Positions 48,721 through 56,719 of a stretch of 64,000 nucleotides of DNA are shown one piece after another. Within the stretch, counting starts at the first letter, position 1; each line of letters begins with the position of its first letter. Source of the DNA: Pseudoalteromonas sp. Scap06 (GTDB lineage Bacteria > Pseudomonadota > Gammaproteobacteria > Enterobacterales > Alteromonadaceae); assembly GCF_013394165.1 (NCBI RefSeq), contig NZ_CP041330.1, forward strand, positions 1,790,501-1,854,500, given 5' to 3'. Made by a program: the position numbers and the translations under genes. Below the pieces are notes generated by a model. It was not told the origin of the DNA, ran no database searches, and saw only the letters and a program-made list of their open reading frames with translations.

Positions 48721-49359
48721 TTAAATAATGTATAAGCTGTCGGCTTTGGTTTTAACTTGCATACCGGTCACTAATTCAACGTGAACATCGTCTTTGTTTA
48801 CTTCAGTGATGACTGCATTAACAAGTGCTTGGCCAAGTTTAACCTTAACCTTATTATTAACCTTGACCTCGCCTGCAGGTAAAGGTTCAACTTTTCCTGA
48901 ACGCTTAGGTGCAGCGGCTTTTGCAGGTTTTGTTGCAGCCGGTGAGTTTTTAGCCGCATGAGCTGGTTTCTTTTTGAAAGATTTTGCATCTGAATCTTGA
49001 CGAGGACGCTGCTGCTTTTTACGCTTTGCCATTTTAGCACGGCTTTCTTCCAACGCTTTTTGTGCGTGGTCAATATGCTCTTGCTCAACTTTTTCGCCTT
49101 GATTTCCGTCAAGATCGATTCTAAATTCAGATTTAGTAACTGCCTCAAGGTAGCGCCAGTTAGAGGTGTATTTTCTAAGTGCTTGACGAACTTGTGTCTT
49201 ACTAACTTTTTCAGACCCTTCAATGCGCTCAGCGATATCTTTGAAAATACCTACTTTAAGCGGCTGAATGCCCTCTTTTTGTTTAAAACATTGTGGAAAT
49301 TCTTGGTATAAGAACTCCAATACTTCATTAATATCTTTTAGCTTGTTTGTGGTTTCCAT
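48721..49359 (-). CDS. proQ: RNA chaperone ProQ
   Basis: FinO-domain RNA chaperone that binds structured small RNAs and mRNA 3' ends. The N-terminal ProQ/FinO domain is about residues 8-120 (FPQCFKQKEGIQPLKVGIF, RKYTSNWRYLEAV). A Lys/Ala/Pro-rich basic linker (about 115-165) and a C-terminal Tudor-like domain (about 165-212, NNKVKVKLGQALVNAVI) follow. The 212 residues compare with 232 in E. coli, the difference being in the linker. prc lies just downstream and a very acidic small protein is encoded 16 bp upstream. Confidence 0.95.
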   Translation of the reverse strand: METTNKLKDINEVLEFLYQEFPQCFKQKEGIQPLKVGIFKDIAERIEGSEKVSKTQVRQALRKYTSNWRYLEAVTKSEFRIDLDGNQGEKVEQEHIDHAQKALEESRAKMAKRKKQQRPRQDSDAKSFKKKPAHAAKNSPAATKPAKAAAPKRSGKVEPLPAGEVKVNNKVKVKLGQALVNAVITEVNKDDVHVELVTGMQVKTKADSLYII

Positions 49360-49375
49360 TTTAGAACCTATTTAA

Positions 49376-49654
49376 TCACATCTTTTCATCAAGGGCAGAA
49401 TCAACATAGTGGATACACCAATCAACTAACTCTTCAAAGTCAGCTTCAATCACAGCCATATCACCACGTAAATGTTCCCAAATACCATTTATAATTTCAT
49501 CAATTGAATCACAGTCTAAATCATCAGGAAGACGATCCCATGCCATGTGAATCAAATCATTGAGCGTTTCCGCTACATGTTCTTCATCCCCTTCCCAATC
49601 ACCAACATCTTGAACGGCAAAAAGGTAGTCTTGAACATTTAGCAAGTCTTTCAT
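49376..49654 (-). CDS. Very acidic 92-residue protein, function unknown
   Basis: Small cytoplasmic protein, not recognised. By hand count it has 27 Asp/Glu and only 4 Lys/Arg in 92 residues, a strongly negative charge, and looks largely helical with regular aromatic positions (DYLF, GDWEGDEEH, AWDRLPDDLDCD, GIWEHLRGD, VDWCIHYVD). Its start overlaps the msrC stop by one base and proQ begins 16 bp later, so it belongs to the msrC-proQ-prc run. Good spacing and coupling make it a real gene. The charge is reminiscent of nucleic-acid mimics or partners for a basic protein such as ProQ, but that is speculation. Confidence 0.75.
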   Translation of the reverse strand: MKDLLNVQDYLFAVQDVGDWEGDEEHVAETLNDLIHMAWDRLPDDLDCDSIDEIINGIWEHLRGDMAVIEADFEELVDWCIHYVDSALDEKM

Positions 49655-50112
49655 TACAGGCTAGCCTCTAAGCATTTTACAAGTGCTTCAAGCCCTGCTT
49701 GGTCATCAGTATCAAATCGGCCAATACTTGGGCTATCTATGTCTAGTACCGCAAATACAGATCCATTTTTCATGATAGGTACAACTATCTCAGAATTTGA
49801 TGCTGCATCACAGGCTATATGACCGTCAAAAGCATGCACATCTGAAATTAATTGGGTTTGCTCGGTCGCCGCAGCAGTGCCACATACCCCTTTTCCTACT
49901 GGAATACGAATACAAGCTGGATTGCCTTGAAATGGACCAAGTACCAATTCTGATGGTGAATCCATAAAATAAAAGCCCGCCCAATTCACATCTTCTAAAG
50001 AGGTAAATAACAGCGCGCTTATATTTGCCATATTGGCAATTATGTTTGATTCACCGCCTATCAGCGATTCAGTTTGCTTAACTAATGACTGGTAAAAATC
50101 GTGCTTTTGCAT
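49654..50112 (-). CDS. msrC: Free methionine-(R)-sulfoxide reductase (GAF domain)
   Basis: Single GAF-domain enzyme of 152 residues (fRMsr/YebR family) that reduces free Met-R-sulfoxide. The three family cysteines are visible: NPACIRIPVG, GKGVCGTAAA and HIACDAASNSEIVVP. The N-terminal WAGFYF strand and the C-terminal VLDIDSPSIGRFD are characteristic. It is the first gene of the run ending in prc; E. coli has yebR near proQ-prc as well, which supports the call. No promoter could be identified with confidence in the 128 bp upstream. Confidence 0.93.
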   Translation of the reverse strand: MQKHDFYQSLVKQTESLIGGESNIIANMANISALLFTSLEDVNWAGFYFMDSPSELVLGPFQGNPACIRIPVGKGVCGTAAATEQTQLISDVHAFDGHIACDAASNSEIVVPIMKNGSVFAVLDIDSPSIGRFDTDDQAGLEALVKCLEASL

Positions 50113-50240
50113 ACCAAACTACTTCTTATTAAACATACAGTAGCTAAAGGTACTCTTTGTCACTAAAAATTGAAACCTTTTGCGGGTAAAAAAAAGGAAA
50201 TTACATGGTTTTACGACACACTTGATTAAATATTCCGCAA

Positions 50241-50621
50241 TTAACTTTGTACCGATTTACGCAGGCCGAATAAAAACAGTCCAGCGGCAAACCCTGACAT
50301 CACACTATTAATTAAAAAGATCTCGCCTGTAGTGGCGCTCAAAAGATAACTAAAAATAGCGCCTCCCAGCAAGCCCAGTGTTAAAACTCCAGAATAATTT
50401 ACCTTAGAATACTTAAACATAAGTAAATAACCCGGTACTACAAACGCGGCCATCGTTAACCCTACTATATGCGCGTTAGCAATAGCGGTCATTAATAGTC
50501 CTAAAAAAATAGAAACAGCGTCACCACGCATAGTCAATGCGTAGTAAATCCCCAACATACTGCCAATAATAACGGGAGATAATAATGAAAGTGCGACACT
50601 TTTTGCGAGTTGATGTTTCAT
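50241..50621 (-). CDS. Small four-helix membrane protein, function unknown
   Basis: A 126-residue integral membrane protein with about four hydrophobic helices (about 8-28, 36-66, 76-95 and 102-122) and short charged loops. I recognise no family motif. It ends with positively charged LRKSVQS, suggesting a cytoplasmic C-terminus. It stands alone between msrC (128 bp gap) and the tRNA-Ser pair, with a possible ribosome site GGATCTTAC just upstream of the ATG. Coding is supported by length, hydrophobic periodicity and start context only. Confidence 0.6.
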   Translation of the reverse strand: MKHQLAKSVALSLLSPVIIGSMLGIYYALTMRGDAVSIFLGLLMTAIANAHIVGLTMAAFVVPGYLLMFKYSKVNYSGVLTLGLLGGAIFSYLLSATTGEIFLINSVMSGFAAGLFLFGLRKSVQS

Positions 50622-50760
50622 TGTAAGATCCTTAACAAAAACATAAATCTTTAATTTCTAAGCATGCACTAAGAGCCAAAGCTTATAAATAGAGACTATG
50701 GTCGTATTTTCTAACTGAATATGCTTGGTTTTGAAGAAGGTATAGCGAATATGAGGCACA

Positions 50761-50785
50761 AAAAAGCCCGCAAATAGCGGGCTTA
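50761..50785 (-). terminator. tRNA-Ser operon terminator
   Basis: On the minus strand AAGCCCGC and GCGGGCTT form a stem with a short loop, followed by a T run. It lies about 10 bases beyond the encoded CCA of the second tRNA. Confidence 0.85.
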
Positions 50786-50793
50786 TCTGATAA

Positions 50794-50884
50794 TGGTGGA
50801 GAGATAGGGATTTGAACCCTAGAGGGGCTATAAACCCCTGCCGGTTTTCAAGACCGGTGCATTCGACCACTCTGCCATCTCTCC
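50794..50884 (-). tRNA. tRNA-Ser(UGA), second copy
   Basis: A 91-base class II tRNA with encoded CCA. The minus strand begins GGAGAGATGGCAGAGTGG (acceptor and D arm), has the anticodon loop CTTGAAA (anticodon TGA, reading UCA and related serine codons), and a long variable arm (CAGGGGTTTATAGCCCCTC). The T arm is GGGTTCAAATCCC. It is identical to the copy at 50936-51026 and lies 51 bp downstream of it. Nearness to yccA parallels E. coli serT. Confidence 0.97.
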
Positions 50885-50935
50885 GAAAGTGCATAATCTA
50901 CAAGTAAGAGTGTACTCATAATTATTTTAATAAGG

Positions 50936-51026
50936 TGGTGGAGAGATAGGGATTTGAACCCTAGAGGGGCTATAAACCCCTGCCGGTTTTCAAGACCGGT
51001 GCATTCGACCACTCTGCCATCTCTCC
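50936..51026 (-). tRNA. tRNA-Ser(UGA), first copy
   Basis: Identical over all 91 bases to the downstream copy, including encoded CCA, anticodon TGA and the long variable arm. It is preceded by a near-consensus promoter and probably forms a dicistronic precursor with the second copy. Confidence 0.97.
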
Positions 51027-51037
51027 GCACGGCCTGA

Positions 51038-51066
51038 ATAATAGGGAAACCCTTGGGCTTTGTGAA
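51038..51066 (-). promoter_or_regulatory. Promoter of the tRNA-Ser pair
   Basis: On the minus strand TTCACA (-35, 51066-51061) and TATTAT (-10, 51043-51038) are separated by exactly 17 bases, each matching the sigma-70 consensus at 5 of 6 positions. A GC-rich discriminator (GGCCGTGC) follows, typical of stringently controlled stable-RNA promoters. Confidence 0.75.
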
Positions 51067-51278
51067 GCTTTTTTTTCATTTTTTTGTTCAAGTGATTAAA
51101 AAACAACTAATTTGTTTAAACATAAAGCAATGAGAGCAAATCCTAACCGGCAAATGAACTTTTATTTAAATTTAGTTGTCTATTGATCTACAAAGGTTTG
51201 CCCAAACATATAAGAGTTGGTAATCTAATTTTAGTTAAATTACAGGAACTACTTAGTTTCACTTACAGGAGCTCTACA

Positions 51279-51944
51279 ATGGCGTTTAATCAATCGTACA
51301 ATACTGCAAAGCCGGTAATGTCGACCATTGAAACAAACAAAGTGCTTAAAAACACTTATTTCTTACTTGCAATGACACTTGCATTTAGTGCAGTCACTGC
51401 CGGTATTTCAATGGCACTGCAATTACCTTACTTTATGGGACTTGTATTCACACTAGTTTCATTTGGTCTACTTTTTGTTGTTAATAAAAAAGCAGATACA
51501 GCATCTGGTGTATTTTGGGTGTTTGCGTTTACAGGATTAATGGGAGCCGGCTTAGGCCCTCTACTAAATCACTACGCGCAATTACCTAATGGCCCTATGC
51601 TAATTATGCAAGCGCTAGGTTCTACGGCGTTAATCTTCTTTGGTTTATCTGCTTATGCACTTAACACTAAAAAAGACTTCTCATTTATGGGTGGCTTTTT
51701 AACTGTAGGCTTAATCGTGGTTATCGTGGCAAGTATTGTAAATATTTTCTTAGGTAGCTCGTTAATGTTTATGGTTCTAAACGCAGCAGTTGTATTAATC
51801 ATGTCTGGCCTAATTTTGTTCGATACGAGCAGAATCATTAACGGCGGCGAAACAAATTATATCCGTGCAACTGTATCTTTATACCTTAGCGTATATAACC
51901 TATTTACTTCATTACTTGCCTTACTTGGCGCAAATAATGACTAA
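51279..51944 (+). CDS. yccA: BAX-inhibitor-1/YccA family membrane protein
   Basis: Seven-helix inner-membrane protein of the BI-1 family. E. coli YccA is a substrate and modulator of the FtsH protease. The 221 residues contain the regular hydrophobic helices and the conserved C-terminal LILFDTSRIINGGETNYIRATVSLYLSVYNLF. The frame is open to 51183, but the ATG at 51279 (MAFNQSYNTA) has AGGAG at 51267-51271 and the usual N-terminus. It is transcribed away from the tRNA-Ser pair and is followed by a terminator just ahead of tusD. Confidence 0.93.
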   Translation: MAFNQSYNTAKPVMSTIETNKVLKNTYFLLAMTLAFSAVTAGISMALQLPYFMGLVFTLVSFGLLFVVNKKADTASGVFWVFAFTGLMGAGLGPLLNHYAQLPNGPMLIMQALGSTALIFFGLSAYALNTKKDFSFMGGFLTVGLIVVIVASIVNIFLGSSLMFMVLNAAVVLIMSGLILFDTSRIINGGETNYIRATVSLYLSVYNLFTSLLALLGANND

Positions 51945-51957
51945 TTAAATAGTTCTG

Positions 51958-51988
51958 TTAAAATAGCCCCTTTATTGGGGCTTTTTTA
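51958..51988 (+). terminator. Terminator/attenuator between yccA and tusD
   Basis: AGCCCC TTTATT GGGGCT forms a stem followed by TTTTTT. It ends only about 12 bases before the tusD start, leaving no room for a promoter, so tus expression depends on readthrough or on a promoter inside yccA. Confidence 0.8.
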
Positions 51989-51999
51989 TTGGAATAGTT

Positions 52000-52353
52000 T
52001 TGGCACGCTTTGTACTTTCTTTACATACTCCACCATCAGATCACGATACCACTCAACGTATTGTTAAGTTTGCTCATGCCTGCCTAGCGCAGGGACATAG
52101 CGTTGATGCGTTATTTTTATACCAAGATGGTATTTATCATGCTTCAACTCATTTTGAGTTAGCCTCAGATGAGTTGAGTACTCCCTCGCTTTGGCAGCAA
52201 CTGGCTGAAAAAAATATAAAACTAATGTTATGCGTTACTGCGGCTGAAAAGCGAGGCTTAGATATAAAGAATACCGGCGCATTTGCTGTTGCAGGCTTAG
52301 CTGAATTTGCCATGCTGGCCAGTGAAGCAGATAAATGGATACAATTTAAATGA
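52000..52353 (+). CDS. tusD: Sulfurtransferase complex subunit TusD
   Basis: DsrE-family subunit of the TusBCD hexamer, which relays persulfide from TusA to TusE for 2-thiouridine synthesis on tRNA. The active cysteine is Cys78 (KLMLCVTAAEKRG), the same number as in E. coli TusD. It starts at TTG with a GGAAT site upstream; no in-frame ATG would preserve the N-terminal strand (ARFVLSLHTPP). Length is 117 residues. The stop overlaps the tusC start by 4 bases, and all four tus genes are contiguous here, unlike E. coli where tusE is separate. Confidence 0.93.
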   Translation: MARFVLSLHTPPSDHDTTQRIVKFAHACLAQGHSVDALFLYQDGIYHASTHFELASDELSTPSLWQQLAEKNIKLMLCVTAAEKRGLDIKNTGAFAVAGLAEFAMLASEADKWIQFK

Positions 52354-52706
52354 TTAATGTACTCGTAATTAGTCAGTCAAGCCCATTTGATGACATGCAT
52401 ATCCGCGATGCACTTGATATGACCCTTATTTTTGCTGCCGTAGATCAAAATATTAGCTGGTTGTTTAGCGGCCCAGCTGTGTTAGCGCTTAAAAAAAACC
52501 AAAAGCCAAATAGTTTAGGTATCAAAGATTTTTTTAAAAACATTAAAATGTTGGAAATCTATGATATTGAAAATATTTATGTGTGTGAAAAGTCACTGAT
52601 TGATTATGGTTTAAGTAAAAGTGAACTACTCATTGAGGCAAACATAGTAAACTTTAATGCCCAAAAACAGTTAATTCACAATCAGCAGCATGTGGTGACC
52701 CTATGA
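52350..52706 (+). CDS. tusC: Sulfurtransferase complex subunit TusC
   Basis: DsrF-like subunit of TusBCD, 118 residues (E. coli 119). The fold pattern is visible: an initial hydrophobic strand with SQSSPFDDMHIRDALDMTLIFAA, a middle DQNISWLFSGPAVLAL, and the family segment FKNIKMLEIYDIENIYVCEKSLIDYGLS. It lacks the catalytic Cys-Val pair of TusD, as expected. It overlaps tusD and tusB by 4 bases each, giving a tightly coupled operon. Confidence 0.92.
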   Translation: MINVLVISQSSPFDDMHIRDALDMTLIFAAVDQNISWLFSGPAVLALKKNQKPNSLGIKDFFKNIKMLEIYDIENIYVCEKSLIDYGLSKSELLIEANIVNFNAQKQLIHNQQHVVTL

Positions 52707-52969
52707 GTACTTTACATATTTTTTCAAAACCACTGAATTACTACAGTACCCACAGCTTAGACAATCTAATTATGCTCACAGACAGTGTTTTACTCGTGGG
52801 TGACGCTTGCTTTGCAAAAGGGCAATATAGACAATTTGCTGACTCACTTTATATTTTAAAAGATGATGCAGAAGCTCGAGATATATCATTAAATATGAAC
52901 GACAAAGCAATTAGCTATGATGAGTTCGTTACCCTCAGTTTAACTGCAAAACAATCAATTACTTGGTGA
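52703..52969 (+). CDS. tusB: Sulfurtransferase complex subunit TusB
   Basis: DsrH-like small subunit of TusBCD (88 residues; E. coli 95). The sequence begins MSTLHIFSKPLNYYST and has the alternating strand-helix pattern with VLLVGDACFAKGQY and the C-terminal ISYDEFVTLSLTAKQSITW, which matches the usual TusB ending. Similarity is moderate, so the call also rests on its position between tusC (4-base overlap) and tusE (3-bp gap). Confidence 0.88.
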   Translation: MSTLHIFSKPLNYYSTHSLDNLIMLTDSVLLVGDACFAKGQYRQFADSLYILKDDAEARDISLNMNDKAISYDEFVTLSLTAKQSITW

Positions 52970-52972
52970 ACC

Positions 52973-53302
52973 ATGTTGGAATTTAATAATCAAACAATAG
53001 ACACTGATAAACAAGGTTATTTGCTAGATCATACTGTTTGGTCAAAAGAGTTAGCCAATGTTATTGCAGAGCAAGAAAACATCACATTAACTGAGCAGCA
53101 TTGGGAAGTTGTTAACTTTGTGCGAGAGTTTTATCTTGAATATAACACTAGTCCAGCCATTAGAATGTTAGTCAAAGCCATGGCTAAAGCACTCGGTGAG
53201 GATAAAGGGAACAGCATGTACTTATACAAACTTTTTCCTAAAGGGCCAGCCAAACAAGCAACTAAAATTGCGGGTTTACCTAAACCTGCACGGTGTATTT
53301 AA
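52973..53302 (+). CDS. tusE: Sulfur carrier protein TusE (DsrC family)
   Basis: DsrC/TusE family protein that takes persulfide from TusBCD and delivers it to MnmA on tRNA. The C-terminal arm ends KPARCI with the reactive Cys108 in the penultimate position, as in E. coli TusE (Cys108 of 109). The second, upstream Cys of dissimilatory DsrC is absent, which indicates tRNA thiolation rather than sulfur oxidation. The stop overlaps the rluE start by one base (TAATG). Confidence 0.95.
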   Translation: MLEFNNQTIDTDKQGYLLDHTVWSKELANVIAEQENITLTEQHWEVVNFVREFYLEYNTSPAIRMLVKAMAKALGEDKGNSMYLYKLFPKGPAKQATKIAGLPKPARCI

Positions 53303-53967
53303 TGAAGCATAAAACTGAACATTCGCCCTCCTCAAAGGGTAAGCGCAATACAGGCCGTACTTACTCTCGAAGTGGTATCAATAAAAGGACAGTAAAAAGA
53401 CCAATAAAGCCGGCAATAGCGCAGAGCGATAAAAAAGTCATTTTATTTAATAAACCTTATGATGTTCTTTGCCAGTTCACTGACGATCAAAATAGGCAAA
53501 CATTGGCTAATTTTATTTCTATAAAAGATGTTTACGCAGCAGGTCGTTTAGACAGGGACAGCGAAGGGTTGTTGTTATTAACAAACTGCGGCAAGTTACA
53601 AAATACGCTCACATCGCCTGGTAAAAAAACCAACAAAACCTATTGGGTTCAGGTTGAAGGGATCCCAACACAAGCATCTATCGATGCTTTAAATAAAGGT
53701 GTCGAACTAAAAGATGGCATCACCTTGCCCGCTGAAGTAACTTTAATGAATGAACCAGCGCTTTGGCCAAGGACTCCTCCTGTGCGAGAGCGTAAATCAA
53801 TACCTACATCATGGCTAAGTATTACAATTAACGAAGGCAGAAATCGTCAAGTTAGACGTATGACAGCTCATGTTGGCCACCCTACTTTGCGTTTAATTCG
53901 CTACAGTATCGGTAAATACACGCTAGAGGGAATAAATAGCGGAGAATTCAAAGAAATTGATAATTAA
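53302..53967 (+). CDS. rluE: 23S rRNA pseudouridine(2457) synthase-type enzyme RluE
   Basis: RsuA/RluE-family pseudouridine synthase of 221 residues. A basic N-terminal extension (about 1-45) is followed by [16 protein letters not shown], the catalytic [14 protein letters not shown] and [23 protein letters not shown]. There is no S4 domain, which fits RluE rather than RsuA or RluB. I choose the ATG at 53302 over a GTG at 53293, since it is coupled to the tusE stop. The RNA target is inferred from the family. Confidence 0.9.
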   Translation: MKHKTEHSPSSKGKRNTGRTYSRSGINKRTVKRPIKPAIAQSDKKVILFNKPYDVLCQFTDDQNRQTLANFISIKDVYAAGRLDRDSEGLLLLTNCGKLQNTLTSPGKKTNKTYWVQVEGIPTQASIDALNKGVELKDGITLPAEVTLMNEPALWPRTPPVRERKSIPTSWLSITINEGRNRQVRRMTAHVGHPTLRLIRYSIGKYTLEGINSGEFKEIDN

Positions 53968-53988
53968 CCATCAAGTTGCGTTAATTAT

Positions 53989-55264
53989 CTAATTATCTGT
54001 AGCTAAAGCAATACAATTTCTTCCTTGTTTTTTCGCGTAATAAAGTGCGTTATCTGCTTGTTTAAAAAATTGTGCATGATCGCCATCGTGTTCATGCTCT
54101 ATGGTGTTTATTCCCATACTGACAGACAATATACCAGTAAAGCTGTCTTTGTGGGGAATGGCCATTTTTTCAATCGATTTTTGTATTTGTTCGGCAATAA
54201 ATAATGCCCCTTGCTTACCTGTTTGAGGTAACAGCACGACAAACTCTTCTCCTCCGAATCGCGCAACAAAATCTTCTGGCCTGCAGACAGTTTCAGCTAA
54301 TTTTTGCGCAACTTGAAATAAACATTTATCTCCTTCGAGATGACCATACCGGTCGTTATACTTTTTAAAATTATCGATATCAATAATGATCATCGAAAGC
54401 TCACGATGCTCGTTCGATAACTTGTTAAATTCAGACGTTAGTTTTTCATCAAAGCGCCGCCTGTTGGCTATTTTAGTGAGTGAGTCTAAAAACGCCATAT
54501 CACTGAGTATTTCTTGAGTTTTTAAACGCTCAGTAGCATCGTTGAATATAGCAATAAATTCTCCTTCAACACTGATACCAGAAACTTGCATCACAATCTC
54601 ACTGCCATCTTTACAAGAAATTCTGTAATCATTAGCTGGAATATCATCATTATTTTTGATTGGCTTGCTCAAGTGACTCCTGCCATAACGTTTGTGCAAA
54701 TGTTCTGTAATCTTTTTCAGGGTAGGCTAATTTCCACCAAACATTAAGATTAGGTACGTCTTGTAACGTGTAACCAAATACATCAATAAAACGTTGGTTC
54801 ACTTTTAAAATATCACCAGTTACCATACAAACATCACATACCGGTAAGGGTAGAATCGTGAATAACCGCGCATAATGACTCAGCTCATGCTTGCGCATAG
54901 GGTGTTGGGTAGTGCTTATAACATTATAGTCTTGTTCTTTGTTTTCACGTTCAAGCGATACATTCATTGAAGCGACAAAATGCCACTCTACCCACCATTT
55001 CTCTAACTGGCTTAAAATTGCCTTTTGTGATGATTTTAAAGAGCCTAGAGAGGATTCTATAAGCCTAAACAGCTCAACAATCGGATTAGGCTCTTGATAA
55101 AGATAGGGAGCTGGCACAGTTATAATGTCATAGAATAACTTATAAGCTGATTCTTTGAATTGCTGTAGTGAATAATCGTCTTCAAAAGTAAGATTTGACA
55201 CCGTTTTTTCGGACGTATCCAGCACAAACGACTTAACCAAATGTGATTGCGAGGCGTAATTCAT
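53989..55264 (-). pseudogene. PAS-GGDEF diguanylate cyclase, frameshifted
   Basis: Two overlapping minus-strand frames encode one protein. The first (55264-54650) has about 120 residues of unrecognised helical sequence and then the first half of a PAS domain (PVCDVCMVTGDILKVNQRF, DVFGYTLQDVPN). It stops after LEQANQK. The second (from 54699 to 53989) continues the PAS domain (DYRISCKDGSEIVMQVSG) and contains a full GGDEF domain with the active-site RFGGEEF, an RxxD inhibitory site (RPED) five residues upstream, and LDSLTKIANRRRF. Removing one base of the A run (five T on the plus strand at 54653-54657) restores one frame of about 424 codons. It is therefore a recent break, a sequencing error, or a phase-variable run. 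The second part could reinitiate at ATG 54699. Confidence 0.85.
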
Positions 55265-55618
55265 ATATTCATTCCATTGATTATATTTTAGGTTATTTAA
55301 GTATTTACGTGTTTAGATACTAATTAAGATATGGTAGGTAATCTCAAATGTAAAGTTTTGTTAATGAAGAATAGCGCTACGTAATTAAATACGACAAAAG
55401 CAACTTACAAAGTATGAAGCCATCAATATAATTCATTCCTTTTCATTAGCCTAAAAATGAGTAAATTACACACCAAACTACGCCTTACTAACCATTGGAT
55501 GGAAAAAGTTACAACAAAATCTATTCAATCCCCCATCCTCTCTTTAAGCACCAACAAAATACATGCTATAATCGCGGCCTTTCCAAGTTAACAGTAATCT
55601 GTATAAGCGAAATTATTC
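55265..55618. other. Gene-free interval upstream of mnmA
   Basis: A 354-bp AT-rich stretch between the divergent diguanylate cyclase and mnmA. It contains the mnmA promoter at its right end and probably the cyclase promoter at its left end. A 44-codon frame (55457-55591) overlaps the mnmA -10 element and has no ribosome site, so I do not call it. I see no repeat or RNA gene. Confidence 0.6.
55543..55572 (+). promoter_or_regulatory. mnmA promoter
   Basis: A perfect TATAAT (55567-55572) precedes the mnmA ATG by about 46 bases. A poor -35 (TTTAAG, 55543-55548) lies 18 bases upstream. The GC-rich sequence right after the -10 (CGCGGCC) resembles the discriminator of growth-rate-controlled promoters. 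Confidence 0.6.
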
Positions 55619-56719
55619 ATGAGCGAAAATAGTCACATTAAAGTCATCGTTGGTATGTCCGGCGGTGTTGATTCTTCTGTATCTGCATATTTATTAAAAC
55701 AGCAAGGCTACCAAGTAGAAGGCTTGTTTATGAAGAACTGGGAAGAAGATGACAATGATGAATATTGCGCTGCTGCTGAAGATTTAAAAGATGCACAAGC
55801 TGTATGTGACAAGTTAGGCATTGAACTTCATACCGTTAATTTTGCTGCTGAATACTGGGATAATGTATTTGAATACTTTTTAGCAGAATACAAAGCGGGT
55901 CGTACACCCAACCCAGATATAATGTGTAATAAAGAAATAAAATTTAAAGCGTTTTTAGAGTTTGCTGCGCAAGCACTTGGTGCTGATTTTATTGCAACTG
56001 GTCACTATGTGCGCCGAGAGCTACGCGATGACAAATACGTAATGTGCCGAGGCCTAGACGATAACAAAGATCAAAGCTACTTTTTGTATACACTAAGCCA
56101 TGAGCATATTGCGCAAACACTATTTCCTGTCGGAGATATTGCCAAACCAGAAGTACGCCGCATTGCTGAAGAACAGGATTTAATTACCCATGATAAAAAA
56201 GACAGCACCGGCATTTGTTTCATTGGCGAGCGTAAATTCAAAGATTTTCTGCAAAAGTTTTTGCCTGCACAACCTGGAGTAATTGAAGACACCGATGGTA
56301 ACAATGTAGGTGAGCATGAAGGCTTGATGTATCACACCCTTGGCCAGCGTAAAGGTTTATTAATTGGTGGCATGAAAGAAGGCTCGGGCGAACCATGGTA
56401 CGTGGTAGATAAAGATATAGAACGAAATGTTCTTGTTGTTGGTCAAGGTAAAGATCACCCTCGCTTGTACAGTAACGGCCTTAATGCAAACCAATTACAC
56501 TGGGTAGATCGCGTTGGCCCGCAAGGTACAACTCGCTGCACCGTTAAAACTCGCTACCGTCAAGAAGACTTAAGCTGTACATTACTCGTTGGAGAAGATG
56601 GTATGGCACGCGTATTGTTTGATGAGCCGCAAAAAGCCGTTACCCCAGGACAATCCGCCGTATTTTACGCTGATGAAGTCTGTTTAGGCGGTGGTATTAT
56701 TGATTCGGTGATTAAGTAA
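55619..56719 (+). CDS. mnmA: tRNA 2-thiouridylase MnmA
   Basis: Makes 2-thiouridine at position 34 of tRNA Lys, Glu and Gln. The PP-loop [15 protein letters not shown] is at about residues 13-27. The catalytic cysteines are Cys103 ([12 protein letters not shown]) and Cys200 ([13 protein letters not shown]), matching E. coli Cys102 and Cys199. The 366 residues fit the family. Its sulfur donor relay tusDCBE is encoded about 2.3 kb upstream on the same strand. hflD starts at its stop codon (TAATG), so they are coupled. Confidence 0.97.
   Translation: MSENSHIKVIVGMSGGVDSSVSAYLLKQQGYQVEGLFMKNWEEDDNDEYCAAAEDLKDAQAVCDKLGIELHTVNFAAEYWDNVFEYFLAEYKAGRTPNPDIMCNKEIKFKAFLEFAAQALGADFIATGHYVRRELRDDKYVMCRGLDDNKDQSYFLYTLSHEHIAQTLFPVGDIAKPEVRRIAEEQDLITHDKKDSTGICFIGERKFKDFLQKFLPAQPGVIEDTDGNNVGEHEGLMYHTLGQRKGLLIGGMKEGSGEPWYVVDKDIERNVLVVGQGKDHPRLYSNGLNANQLHWVDRVGPQGTTRCTVKTRYRQEDLSCTLLVGEDGMARVLFDEPQKAVTPGQSAVFYADEVCLGGGIIDSVIK

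Noticed and set aside
50658..51030. Two short minus-strand frames with the shared segment RRDGRVVECTGLENRQG
   Set aside because: They are translations of the two identical tRNA-Ser genes, not proteins.
52000..53302. Dissimilatory sulfur oxidation (dsrEFH-dsrC) instead of tRNA thiolation
   Set aside because: TusE has only the penultimate cysteine and not the second DsrC cysteine, and no dsrAB or other sulfur-oxidation genes are present.
55457..55591. 44-codon plus-strand frame upstream of mnmA
   Set aside because: It runs across the mnmA TATAAT element, lacks a ribosome site and has no recognisable protein character.
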